64,000 bases of DNA, taken from positions 1 through 64,000 of the forward strand of contig CAYMSM010000040.1 in assembly GCA_964393105.1 (NCBI GenBank). Reading direction: 5' to 3'. This DNA comes from CALMEC01 sp964393105 (lineage in GTDB: Bacteria > Actinomycetota > Thermoleophilia > Miltoncostaeales > Miltoncostaeaceae). The translations under genes and the position numbers were made by a program. This document shows positions 41,306-48,906 of the stretch, in pieces; positions within the stretch are counted from its first letter, which is position 1, and every line of letters begins with the position of its first letter. Under the pieces are notes generated by a model, which ran no database searches, had not been told where the DNA came from, and was given only the letters and a program-made list of their open reading frames with translations.

Positions 41306-41950
41306 TCAGTAGCGCTCCAGTGAGGGCTCTCCCTGGGGCATCGTCTGTGGTGGACCGCCGGCCCGGGGGACGAGTGCGGCGATCGCGGCGACGATGCGGT
41401 CCGTGGCAAGGCGGGCGCGTTCGCCGCGGGCGGCCGCGGGGAGATCGTCCAGCATGAACGGCTCTCCGAACACGACCTTGACCGGCCCGAACCGGTGCTG
41501 GCTTCCCCACACCGCCGCGGGCACGATGCTCACGCCGGGCTCCAGGGCCATCAGGCCGGCCCCCGGGAAGAACGGGCGGAGGTTGCCGGACAGGCTCCGC
41601 GTGCCTTCGGGGAACATCACCAAGGCATCGCCCCGGGCCAGGATCTCGCGGGCGGTCCTGATGGCGTCGCGGTCGGCGCCGCCCCGCTCGACGGGGAACG
41701 CACCGACCTTGCGAAGCACCCAGCCGACGGGGGCGAACCGGAACAGCTCGGACTTGGCCATGAAGTAGGTGCGCCGCGGCCGTGTGCATGACCCGACAAG
41801 CGGCGGGTCCAGTGTGGAGAGATGGTTGCAGACGATCAGCACCGGACCCGTCTGCGGGATGTTCTCGGCGCCGGCACGCGTCATGCGTAACCCGATCAGG
41901 AAGAACGGACGCAGGAGTGCCCGCCCGAGGTCCCACATCAGCGGGCTCAT
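41306..41950 (-). CDS. plsC: 1-acyl-sn-glycerol-3-phosphate acyltransferase
   Basis: A 214-residue acyltransferase with the NHLSTLDP block (HX4D), the YFMAKSELFRFAPVGWVL region, FPEGTRS and IVPAAVW. It converts lysophosphatidate to phosphatidate at the membrane, complementing PlsX. ATG at 41950 overlaps the cmk stop (TGATG); a GTG lies one codon upstream. It follows cmk in the common aroA-cmk-plsC-der order. Confidence 0.93.
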   Translation of the reverse strand: MSPLMWDLGRALLRPFFLIGLRMTRAGAENIPQTGPVLIVCNHLSTLDPPLVGSCTRPRRTYFMAKSELFRFAPVGWVLRKVGAFPVERGGADRDAIRTAREILARGDALVMFPEGTRSLSGNLRPFFPGAGLMALEPGVSIVPAAVWGSQHRFGPVKVVFGEPFMLDDLPAAARGERARLATDRIVAAIAALVPRAGGPPQTMPQGEPSLERY

Positions 41951-42612
41951 CACGGGGTAGCTCCCTTCACCAGAATGCAGATCTGTCCAACGACCTCGTC
42001 GACGGCAAGTACCGAGCTGTCGATCACGACGGCACCCGGAGCAATCGTCAGCGGGCTCTCGGCCCGCGTGGAGTCGATCGCGTCGCGGCGGGTGATGTCC
42101 TGCAGGACGTCACTCAGGACCACGTCGTCCCCGCCTGCGACAAGCTCCGCATGACGCCTCCGGGCGCGCACCTCGGGATCAGCAGTCAGGAAGACCTTGA
42201 GATCGGCCGACGGGCAAACGACGCTGCCGATGTCGCGGCCGTCGGCCACCCAATCGCCCGAAGTCAGCACCGCCTGCTGGAGGGCGACGATCGCGACACG
42301 CACGCCCCGGTGGGCGGCGACACGCGAAACGGCGCCGGTCACCCGGGGCTCGCGCACCGCGTCAGACACGTCTTTGCCGTCGAGCAGCACTCGGTCGCCC
42401 GTGGGTGTCTCGTCCAAGTGGATCACATGCGTTTGGACCAGCGCGGCCAGCCCCGCCGCGTCGTCGGGGTCGATGCCCTCACGAAGCGCGAGCAACGTCA
42501 GTGCGCGGTACATCGAGCCCGTGTTGAGGTACCCGACGCCCAGGCGCGCAGCAAGGGTGCGCGCAACTGTGCTCTTGCCGGCACCCGCAGGGCCGTCGAT
42601 CGCCACGATCAC
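41950..42612 (-). CDS. cmk: Cytidylate kinase
   Basis: A 220-residue kinase with the P-loop IDGPAGAGKSTVARTLAARL, the CMP-binding LNTGSMYRALTLLALREGI, VADGRDIGSVVCPSADLKVF and the lid RRRHAEL. It phosphorylates CMP and dCMP. The length is standard; it overlaps aroA by 4 bp. Confidence 0.95.
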   Translation of the reverse strand: MIVAIDGPAGAGKSTVARTLAARLGVGYLNTGSMYRALTLLALREGIDPDDAAGLAALVQTHVIHLDETPTGDRVLLDGKDVSDAVREPRVTGAVSRVAAHRGVRVAIVALQQAVLTSGDWVADGRDIGSVVCPSADLKVFLTADPEVRARRRHAELVAGGDDVVLSDVLQDITRRDAIDSTRAESPLTIAPGAVVIDSSVLAVDEVVGQICILVKGATP

Positions 42613-43910
42613 GCGACGGCACCGAGCGCGGCCAAGTCGCGCCCGAAACCGGGATAGGACACCGCGGCCGCCTCGAAGCCCCGGACGCTGACCCCCTCGC
42701 TGCTGGCCAAGCCGGCGACCGCGCCGAGCATCGCCAGCCGGTGATCGCCGTGGGAGTCGATCTCCCCACCGGTGATCCCGCCCGCCCCATGGACCGAGAA
42801 CCCGTCCTCGTGCTCGTCCGCGCGTACGCCGAGCGCGCGCAGCGCCTGGCAGACGGCCGCGATCCGGTCGCTCTCCTTGAGCCTGAGCTCGTGGGCCCCG
42901 CGCACGGTCGTCACTCCGTCGGCAAACGCGCCCAGCAGGCCCACCAAGGGCAGCTCGTCGATCAGGGACGGCACCTCTTCGGGCGCGACCTCCGTGGCGC
43001 GCAATCCGTCCGCACGCGTGACGATCAGGTCTCCGGTCGGCTCACCCGCCATCGGTGGGCGCTCCAACACCTGAACGTCCGCCCCCATGCGCGCCATGAC
43101 GGCCATGAGCCCGGTGCGCGTCGGGTTGAGGTTGACGCCGTTGAGGCGCACCTGCGGGTTGGCGCACAACGCACCCGCGACGGCGTGGAACGCAGCCGAC
43201 GAGAAGTCCCCGGGCACAGCGAGGTCGGGAAGCGCAATCCCGTCGACGGGCCCGCGCACCCCGACGGCCATACCGTCGCGCAGGATCGCCACGCCCGCTG
43301 CCTCGAGCATGCGCTCGGAGTGGTCGCGTGAGCGTTCAGGCTCATGGACCCAGGTCTCGCCGTGGGCGAAAAGCCCGGCCAGAAGCAGGCAGCTCTTGAC
43401 CTGCGCGCTCGCGACCGGCAGCTCATGGACCTTCCCGACGAGCCTCCAGGGGCCCGAGACGACGATCGGCGGCGTGCCGCCCGGCATCGTGTGGATCCGG
43501 GCGCCCATCGCCGCCAGCGGCCGGGCGATGCGGTGCATCGGTCGACGTCGCAGCGACGCGTCGCCGTCGATCGACGTCTCGTCGCACGATTGGCCCACCA
43601 GAATCCCCGTGAGCAGGCGGGCGAGCGTCCCGGAGTTCATGCAATCGATCGTCGCCGGGGGGTACAGGCCGCGCAGGCCGACGCCGTCCAGCTCGATTCG
43701 ATCACCCAGGTGTCCGCGCACATCGACGCCCGACGCCTCCATCGCGGCGAGGGTCGCGCCGGTGTCTTCGGAATCGAGTGGCCGTTCGATCACGACCGTC
43801 CGATCGGAGATCGCCCCGAACAAGATGGCGCGATGGGTGATCGACTTGTCCGGCGGGATCGGGATTGCCCCGCACAACGCGGGTGCGGGAGCTACTCGGA
43901 CGGTCGCCAC
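42609..43910 (-). CDS. aroA: 3-phosphoshikimate 1-carboxyvinyltransferase (EPSP synthase)
   Basis: A 433-residue enzyme with IPPDKSITHRAILFGAIS, CMNSGTLARLLTGILVGQ, SAQVKSCLLLAGLFAHG (phosphate-binding) and ELPLVGLLGAFADGVT / ELRLKESDRIAAVCQALRAL. It makes EPSP in the shikimate pathway, upstream of the chorismate-consuming enzymes encoded at 48.9-53.8 kb (aroF feeds the pathway; tyrA and aroH use its end product). Confidence 0.95.
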   Translation of the reverse strand: MATVRVAPAPALCGAIPIPPDKSITHRAILFGAISDRTVVIERPLDSEDTGATLAAMEASGVDVRGHLGDRIELDGVGLRGLYPPATIDCMNSGTLARLLTGILVGQSCDETSIDGDASLRRRPMHRIARPLAAMGARIHTMPGGTPPIVVSGPWRLVGKVHELPVASAQVKSCLLLAGLFAHGETWVHEPERSRDHSERMLEAAGVAILRDGMAVGVRGPVDGIALPDLAVPGDFSSAAFHAVAGALCANPQVRLNGVNLNPTRTGLMAVMARMGADVQVLERPPMAGEPTGDLIVTRADGLRATEVAPEEVPSLIDELPLVGLLGAFADGVTTVRGAHELRLKESDRIAAVCQALRALGVRADEHEDGFSVHGAGGITGGEIDSHGDHRLAMLGAVAGLASSEGVSVRGFEAAAVSYPGFGRDLAALGAVA

Positions 43911-43921
43911 GGCCGCGAAGG

Positions 43922-44833
43922 CTACAGGGAGGCGGCGACACGCAGCGCGATTACGCCAGGCTCATCCAGGCCAACGACCTGGATTCCAAACGCCCGGTCG
44001 GAGCCCTGCCAGACGAGCGTCGCAAACCGTCCGCGGCTGGTGAGCGTGGCCGGTAACGCCCCGACCGACACGTGTTGCGAACGCGCTCCACCAGGATCCG
44101 GACTGGCGAGGACGCCGGGCGTCTGACGCACCAGCACCCGTCGCGGCTCACGCCCCCACGCGACCGCGACCGATGGCGACGCGGCCGGGTAGGCGACATC
44201 CGGCTCGACGTGGAACATCCCGCGGTCGAGCCCCGCCGGGATCCATGCGGGCAGGATCGGCGTGAACCCGGCCTCGAACGTCGCATTCTCCACGTCGGCA
44301 ACCCAATGACCCGCGCCGAACCCGGCTGCGAGGCCGTGACTTGCGCCGAGCCTCCCGGTGATACGACCCCCTGCGAGCGACAGCAAGCCGATGCCGGCGG
44401 CATCGAGGCGGCCCACCGGCTCACCGGACGGCGCCAGCGCGTCGACGCCCAGCACCACGGTGCGGAGATCCACCCGCACGAGCGCCACGCCTTCGGACCC
44501 GACCGTCGTGAGCGACGCGGGCGCCTCGTCGGCGACGACAAGCCGGACCGTTGCCACACCGTCCGTTGCGCGGATCGCGACGACCCGGTCGTCGATCCCG
44601 GCCTGGTCCACCCGCACGTCCGTCGCCACGAGCGGTCGCATCCGGCTGGGTCGTCCGGGCGGGCAAACGATCCGCGCCGCGATGGTGGCGGCACGCCAGT
44701 CGATCCACGCGAGCCGTGTTCGCGGAGGCTCGTCCGCGACCGACGCCGCCAGCATCACCCATGTGCGTTCATCGGTCAGCGCCACCGCGATCGGGTGGCG
44801 CAGGAGTTGCTCGGCGCGCTTGATGTCGCCCAT
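43922..44833 (-). CDS. Hypothetical protein upstream of aroA
   Basis: A 303-residue protein from ATG 44833 (MGDIKRAEQLLRHPIAVALT). It is rich in Val, Ala, Arg and Gly with many short beta segments (LVRVDLRTVVLGVDALAPSG, GVIALRVAASL). There is no signal peptide, membrane span or recognisable catalytic motif. It is 11 bp upstream of aroA, so likely co-transcribed. The family is not recognised. Confidence 0.65.
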   Translation of the reverse strand: MGDIKRAEQLLRHPIAVALTDERTWVMLAASVADEPPRTRLAWIDWRAATIAARIVCPPGRPSRMRPLVATDVRVDQAGIDDRVVAIRATDGVATVRLVVADEAPASLTTVGSEGVALVRVDLRTVVLGVDALAPSGEPVGRLDAAGIGLLSLAGGRITGRLGASHGLAAGFGAGHWVADVENATFEAGFTPILPAWIPAGLDRGMFHVEPDVAYPAASPSVAVAWGREPRRVLVRQTPGVLASPDPGGARSQHVSVGALPATLTSRGRFATLVWQGSDRAFGIQVVGLDEPGVIALRVAASL

Positions 44834-44918
44834 GCCCGAACGGTACGCCGCCCTGCGAGTATGCGCCCATGACCGACGAGGTGACCAAGGGTCCGTCAAG
44901 GAAGAGCTGCCGTGCCGG

Positions 44919-45608
44919 ATGGCGCGCGAAAACTCACGCAAACCGGTGTTGGCGAGCTTCGGTGCTGCTGGTCCGAACGACGATCTCGCCAACGCCGTAT
45001 GGCGACGGTTCGCAGCCGTCAAACGGTGCGGTCGTTCGTTGACGGACCCTCCCAATCACGCCGACCCGATCGAGCGCCACCGGGAGCGGCGGCTCGTCAT
45101 CGGCGGTGTCGTGCTCGTGGCCGGTGTGATCCTCTTCCTCGTCGGCGCCGCGTTCCTGCCGCGCTGGTGGGCCCACCGTATCGGTGATCAGGTGGGTCAG
45201 AGCACCGCATCGGGGATCGGCATCGGTCTCTTCTACGGATCGGTGTTCACGTTCGTGCCGCTCCTGGTCCTCTGGTTCGGGTTTCGCAAGCGCCGATCGT
45301 GGAAGGTGTGGCTGGGAATGGTGCTCGCGGCGGCCGTGCTCGCGATCCCCAACCTCCTGACCCTCGGGATCGTCGTCGGCTCTGGTGATGCAGCGCACGC
45401 AGGCGAGCGCACGCTCGACGTCGAGGCGCCGTACTTCCGGGCCAGCACCCTGATCGGGGCCATCGGCGCGACCGTAATCCTCGTGGCGGTGCTCTACATG
45501 TTGTGGGTGCGCAGACGCGGCAAGCGCACCGAACGGCACCTGCGCGATGAGCTGCGTACGCGTGATGCCACCCATCAGGCGGGCACGACGCGGACTCCCA
45601 CCGAGTGA
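44919..45608 (+). CDS. Four-span membrane protein of unknown function
   Basis: Four hydrophobic segments: VIGGVVLVAGVILFLVGAAF, GIGLFYGSVFTFVPLLVLWF, MVLAAAVLAIPNLLTLGIVV and LIGAIGATVILVAVLYMLWV, with a basic C-terminal tail. The first 45 residues are soluble and the start is uncertain: ATG 44919 lacks a good ribosome binding site and a later TTG is possible. Its stop overlaps the start of the next hydrolase gene (GTGA), implying coupling. No family is recognised. Confidence 0.68.
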   Translation: MARENSRKPVLASFGAAGPNDDLANAVWRRFAAVKRCGRSLTDPPNHADPIERHRERRLVIGGVVLVAGVILFLVGAAFLPRWWAHRIGDQVGQSTASGIGIGLFYGSVFTFVPLLVLWFGFRKRRSWKVWLGMVLAAAVLAIPNLLTLGIVVGSGDAAHAGERTLDVEAPYFRASTLIGAIGATVILVAVLYMLWVRRRGKRTERHLRDELRTRDATHQAGTTRTPTE

Positions 45609-46426
45609 CGGCCGAGGGGCCCGCCACACTCGCCGTCGAGCGCCCTGGCCTGACCCTGCACGGCGAGGTCGCAGGCGAGGGCCCGCTCGTCATGACCCTC
45701 CACGGCCTGACCGCCGTGCGCCGGTATGTACTGCACGGGTCCCGGACGATCGAGCGCTCCGGCCACCGGGTCGCCGCCTACGACGCGCGCGGGCACGGAC
45801 AGTCCGATCCGGCGCAGTGCCCCTCCGAATACCGGTACGCCGACTACGGCGAGGACGCCGTCGCGGTTCTGGACCACCTCGGCGTCGAGCGCGCCGTGCT
45901 CATCGGACATTCGATGGGCGCCCACACCGCCGCCCGTGTCGCGCTAACCCACCCCGACCGCGTAGCCGCGCTGGTCCTCGGCGCGCCTGCGCACCTGGGC
46001 CAGCCGTCCGTCAACCTCGAGCGCTGGGACGCCCTGTCCGAGGGACTCGAACGGGGTGGGCCGCAGGGCATGCTTGCCGCGCTTGAGCCGCTCGGCGTGC
46101 CCGAGGAGTGGGCCGGGTCGCTTCGCACCGTCATCGTCCAGCGCCTCGGCAAGCACGTGCACCTGGCCGCGGTCGCCGACGCGCTGCGCGCCACGCCGCG
46201 TTCGACGGCGTTCGACGGCATGGAGGCGCTCGGCGCGATTCGCGTGCCGACCCTGGTTGTGGGAAGCCGCGATGAGATCGATCCCGACCACCCGCTCGCC
46301 GTCGCCCAGGAGTACGCGCGACGCATCCCCGGAGCGACCTTCATCGTCGAGTCCGAGGGGGAGGCACCTCTGACGTGGCGTGGCGGCGCCCTGTCGCGGA
46401 CGATCCTGGACTTCCTGGCCGGCTAA
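45605..46426 (+). CDS. Alpha/beta-fold hydrolase
   Basis: A 273-residue protein with the oxyanion strand MTLHGLTAVRRYVLHGSRTI, AYDARGHGQSDP, the nucleophile elbow LIGHSMGAHTAARVAL (Ser) and a candidate acid RDEIDPDH. The usual late catalytic His (GxHxxP-like) is not visible: the end reads EGEAPLTWRGGALSRTILDF. Either His is supplied elsewhere or activity differs. It starts with GTG coupled to the membrane protein upstream. The substrate is unknown. Confidence 0.85.
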   Translation: MTAEGPATLAVERPGLTLHGEVAGEGPLVMTLHGLTAVRRYVLHGSRTIERSGHRVAAYDARGHGQSDPAQCPSEYRYADYGEDAVAVLDHLGVERAVLIGHSMGAHTAARVALTHPDRVAALVLGAPAHLGQPSVNLERWDALSEGLERGGPQGMLAALEPLGVPEEWAGSLRTVIVQRLGKHVHLAAVADALRATPRSTAFDGMEALGAIRVPTLVVGSRDEIDPDHPLAVAQEYARRIPGATFIVESEGEAPLTWRGGALSRTILDFLAG

Positions 46427-46682
46427 TGCGGGGACAGACCTGGGCTTCTTGACCGACCGCAACTCGCCCAATTGGCTGTTTCCCGGCGCTCCGTTCGGCG
46501 ATCGGGACTCCGCGCCGAGAGAGTCGATTCGGAGGTGGCGGCCATCGGGTCCGCTTCTCCGGCCTGGTCTGATACGCCTCCGAGCAAGGAAGGATATCGC
46601 CCTTGCCCGCATCGCCCCCAACTACTGGAATGCATCCGTCGTTGGCGCTACCTTTCTCGTACCACGGAAAGGAGGTGGTCGA

Positions 46683-46715
46683 GTGCATACAACCAGTGGA
46701 GGTGGCAGTAGCTAG
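46683..46715 (+). CDS. Ten-codon leader-type open reading frame
   Basis: GTG at 46683 follows the strongest Shine-Dalgarno of the window (GAAAGGAGGTG, 46667-46677, an 11-nt match to the complement of the 16S 3' end) with a 5-nt spacer and encodes VHTTSGGGSS before TAG. The frame ends inside the 5' arm of the long helix, so its translation would disrupt that helix, as in attenuators. Whether it is translated is unknown. Confidence 0.4.
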   Translation: MHTTSGGGSS

Positions 46716-46790
46716 GGGTGCGCCTTCCACGCGCAGCGCAGCTTGGAGGGGTACGGGTACGCACCCCGAGCCAATCCACTGCTGCCACCG

Positions 46791-46835
46791 GGGCCCGGGG
46801 CGAGGCGACCACCGCCTCCCCGGGCCCTTTTCGTT
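46791..46835 (+). terminator. Very strong Rho-independent terminator
   Basis: A 15-bp GC stem: GGGCCCGGGG (46791-46800) with CCCCGGGCCC (46818-46827), and after a 2-nt bulge AGGCG (46803-46807) with CGCCT (46813-46817), loop ACCAC, followed by TTTTCGTT. No annotated gene ends just upstream, so it must end the candidate RNA or a short attenuated transcript. Confidence 0.85.
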
Positions 46836-46857
46836 GGGTGCCGAAATCCCGTCGTGC

Positions 46858-46886
46858 GCTGATTCTCGCTCCGCGCGAGAATCAGC
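46858..46886. repeat. Perfect 12-bp inverted repeat
   Basis: GCTGATTCTCGC (46858-46869) pairs perfectly with GCGAGAATCAGC (46875-46886) across the 5-nt loop TCCGC, 23 bp after the terminator T-run. It is the right size for an operator or a second hairpin. No flanking promoter is obvious. Confidence 0.65.
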
Positions 46887-47081
46887 TGAGAATCCAAGGT
46901 CGCTCTGCGCGAAATTCATTCCTGAGGCGCCCTTGCAACCCGTGTTGCACGGGCGCAATATTCATCGCGTCGGACGGGGTTGGAGTCGAGATCTCCTTCG
47001 GGAGGCGACGAATTTGACACCGGGACTTGTGGAAGCGGCCCTCGGGTCGACGAAGCGGGAAACGGACCCGGTCGACAAGGA

Positions 47082-47109
47082 CTAGGGGCTCCTGCAAGGG
47101 AGTCCCTAG
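47082..47109. repeat. Hairpin upstream of the FG-GAP gene
   Basis: CTAGGG-G-CTCC (47082-47092) pairs with GGAG-T-CCCTAG (47099-47109), 11 bp with one G-T wobble and a 6-nt loop. It sits in the untranslated stretch before the secreted FG-GAP protein and could be a leader structure. The rest of 46427-46655 and 46887-47081 shows no clear gene. Confidence 0.6.
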
Positions 47110-47119
47110 CTCGTTAAGG

Positions 47120-48871
47120 GTGACTAATCGCCCCGCTCGACACGGCACTTGGGCGGCCTATGAGCCACCCTGCGGGTGCCTCAAACGTCGATCGGGGCTG
47201 GATTTTGCGCCGCCATCACCACGGCCTTGGCCGGCCGAGAGGGAATCCCAGGGCGGACTCACGGCCAACGCGGTCCGCTACCCTCTTGGAACGTCTGGCC
47301 TGCGCACACCTTTCCCCTCGACCCTGCGCTGCGCGGCCGTCATCGCCGTCGCTCTGCTCAGTTTGGCGTTGGCGCCGGTTGGCAACGCCGTCGTCGACTT
47401 CGCGCCACGGGTCAGCGTCCCAACCGAGGAGCAGCCCAGCGTCACCGCGGTCGCAGACGTCACCGGCGACGCAATCCCCGACCTCCTGAGCGGCTCTGCG
47501 CAGGCTCCGGACCTGGTCCTGCATGCTGGCCTCGGCGGTGGGGCCTTCGCGTCTGGCGTCGGAATCGCCGTCGGTGACACGGTGCTCGCGATCGCGACCG
47601 GCGACTTCGACGGGGACGGCCATCGCGACATCGTCACGGCCAACCTCGACCGCTCGCTGCGGCTCCTGTACATGGACGGCCATGGGATCGTCACGCGAAC
47701 AGCAACGGTGACCGTGGGCGGGGCGCCGACCGCCATCGCCCAGGCGGATCTCAACGCCGACGGACATGTGGACCTCGTGGTCGTCAACAGCGAGTCGCGA
47801 AACGCCTCCGTTGTCATCGGCCACGGGGCGACGGGATTCGACCGGTCGGCGTTCATCGACATCGGGGACTTCGCGGTCGACGCGACGCTGGCGGATGTCA
47901 CCGAGGACGGACGGCTCGACATCGTGGCTGCCGTTCAACGGCCCGCGGGCGTCACGGTCACAGCCGGCAACGGCGACGGCACGTTCGCCCGCCCCAGGCG
48001 ACTGGCGGCAGGGCTCGAGCCGTCGGGCGTCGGTGTCGCAGACGTCGACCGCGACGGGCACCTCGACATCCTCACGGCCAACCAACTCTCGAACGAGATC
48101 ACCCTTCAGCGGGGCATCGGCGGCGGCCGCTTCGTCAGGGGACGGCGCTCCCTGACGAGCAACTTTCCGCTCGACCTGGCCCTGGGCGATTGGAACTCGG
48201 ACGGCCTGGTCGACGTGGCGACCGCAAACAACGGGTCCAACGACATCTCCGTGCTCGAAGGCAACGGGCGTGGGCTGTTTCGCCCCGCACGGCAGTTCCG
48301 GGCGGGGCGCGAACCCGCCGGCATCGTTTCGGCCGACGCGACCGGCGACGGCGCGCCCGACCTCGTCGTGGCGAACGCCGGGGGCGCAACGATCTCGATC
48401 CTCTCACCACGGCCGTTGCGGCCGCCGGGCACCGCCAAGCGTCGCGTCGGTTGCCCGCCCGCGCGCGTGCGCGCGGTCTCGGCGATCGAGACCCGGTGCG
48501 TGACGTTGACGATGACCCCGGCCCAGGTCACCGAACTCTTGGGGCGACGGACAGGATCACGCCTGACAGACGGCGGCGAGTCGGTCCGATGGCACTACGA
48601 CAGGCTGCTCGTGACGTTCAGCCGCAGGCTCAACCTCGTGACCTCGATCCGGACCCTCCTTCCGGGAGCGCGGACCTCCAAGGGGCTCGCCGTTGGCATG
48701 TTCGTCGGCGACCTCGAGCGCCGGATCGAATCGGAGTTCGGGTTCTGCACGCGAAGCGGCGTGGTCCAGACATGCTCGGACGTCGCGCTGTTCACCGTGA
48801 CCCAGTACCACGTGGTCCGAGGCCGGATCGCCTGGATCCAGGTCGTCCTGGCGGTCGACCTCTTCTCTTAA
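47120..48871 (+). CDS. Secreted FG-GAP/VCBS repeat protein with a Cys-containing C-terminal domain
   Basis: A hydrophobic signal segment (LRCAAVIAVALLSLALAPVG, NA) is followed by six or more repeats of the FG-GAP/VCBS type with Ca-binding-like loops (GDFDGDGHRDIVTAN, ADLNADGHVDLVVVN, ADVDRDGHLDILTAN, GDWNSDGLVDVATAN), forming a beta-propeller. The last 140 residues are a separate beta-rich domain with four Cys (CPPARVRAVSAIETRC, FCTRSGVVQTC). The start is unresolved: no ATG, GTG or TTG lies just before the signal peptide; GTG 47120 is far upstream and CTG 47300 would give an ideal signal peptide. Probably an extracellular adhesive or binding protein. Confidence 0.8.
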   Translation: MTNRPARHGTWAAYEPPCGCLKRRSGLDFAPPSPRPWPAERESQGGLTANAVRYPLGTSGLRTPFPSTLRCAAVIAVALLSLALAPVGNAVVDFAPRVSVPTEEQPSVTAVADVTGDAIPDLLSGSAQAPDLVLHAGLGGGAFASGVGIAVGDTVLAIATGDFDGDGHRDIVTANLDRSLRLLYMDGHGIVTRTATVTVGGAPTAIAQADLNADGHVDLVVVNSESRNASVVIGHGATGFDRSAFIDIGDFAVDATLADVTEDGRLDIVAAVQRPAGVTVTAGNGDGTFARPRRLAAGLEPSGVGVADVDRDGHLDILTANQLSNEITLQRGIGGGRFVRGRRSLTSNFPLDLALGDWNSDGLVDVATANNGSNDISVLEGNGRGLFRPARQFRAGREPAGIVSADATGDGAPDLVVANAGGATISILSPRPLRPPGTAKRRVGCPPARVRAVSAIETRCVTLTMTPAQVTELLGRRTGSRLTDGGESVRWHYDRLLVTFSRRLNLVTSIRTLLPGARTSKGLAVGMFVGDLERRIESEFGFCTRSGVVQTCSDVALFTVTQYHVVRGRIAWIQVVLAVDLFS

Positions 48872-48897
48872 GGCGGACCTCGAGTCCACCTTAAGAG
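48865..48897. terminator. Bidirectional terminator containing the stop codon
   Basis: CTCTTAAGG (48865-48873) pairs with CCTTAAGAG (48889-48897) and, after one mismatch, GGAC (48875-48878) with GTCC (48884-48887). The TAA stop of the FG-GAP gene (48869-48871) lies in the stem. It separates that gene from convergent tyrA, which ends at 48907. Confidence 0.8.
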
Positions 48898-48906
48898 TGA
48901 AAGCAC

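Larger units (their letters stand above)
46656..46835 (+). ncRNA. Candidate structured RNA ending in an intrinsic terminator
   Basis: Three consecutive structures fit one RNA of about 180 nt. (i) CTCG-T-ACCAC (46656-46665) pairs with GTGGT-CGAG (46675-46683), presenting the loop GGAAAGGAG. (ii) 46701-46722 pairs with 46779-46789 (11 bp, one G-U) and 46760-46770 (10 of 11), leaving an 8-nt bulge at 46771-46778. (iii) GGGCCCGGGG (46791-46800) pairs with CCCCGGGCCC (46818-46827), with inner AGGCG/CGCCT, followed by TTTTCGTT. It lies in a 690-bp gap between the hydrolase and the FG-GAP gene. It matches no RNA class I can name: the SRP, RNase P, tmRNA and T-box signatures I looked for are absent. 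Confidence 0.6.

Noticed and set aside
46440..46500. Weak similarity of the reverse strand here (NWA...G) to the C-terminus of the hypothetical protein at 26485-26560
   Set aside because: Only a handful of residues match and no longer frame supports a gene remnant.
46656..46835. The candidate RNA as SRP RNA, RNase P RNA, tmRNA or a T-box leader
   Set aside because: The conserved signatures (GGAAGGAAGCA-type tetraloop, RNase P core, tRNA-like ends, TGG-N-ACC box) are absent.
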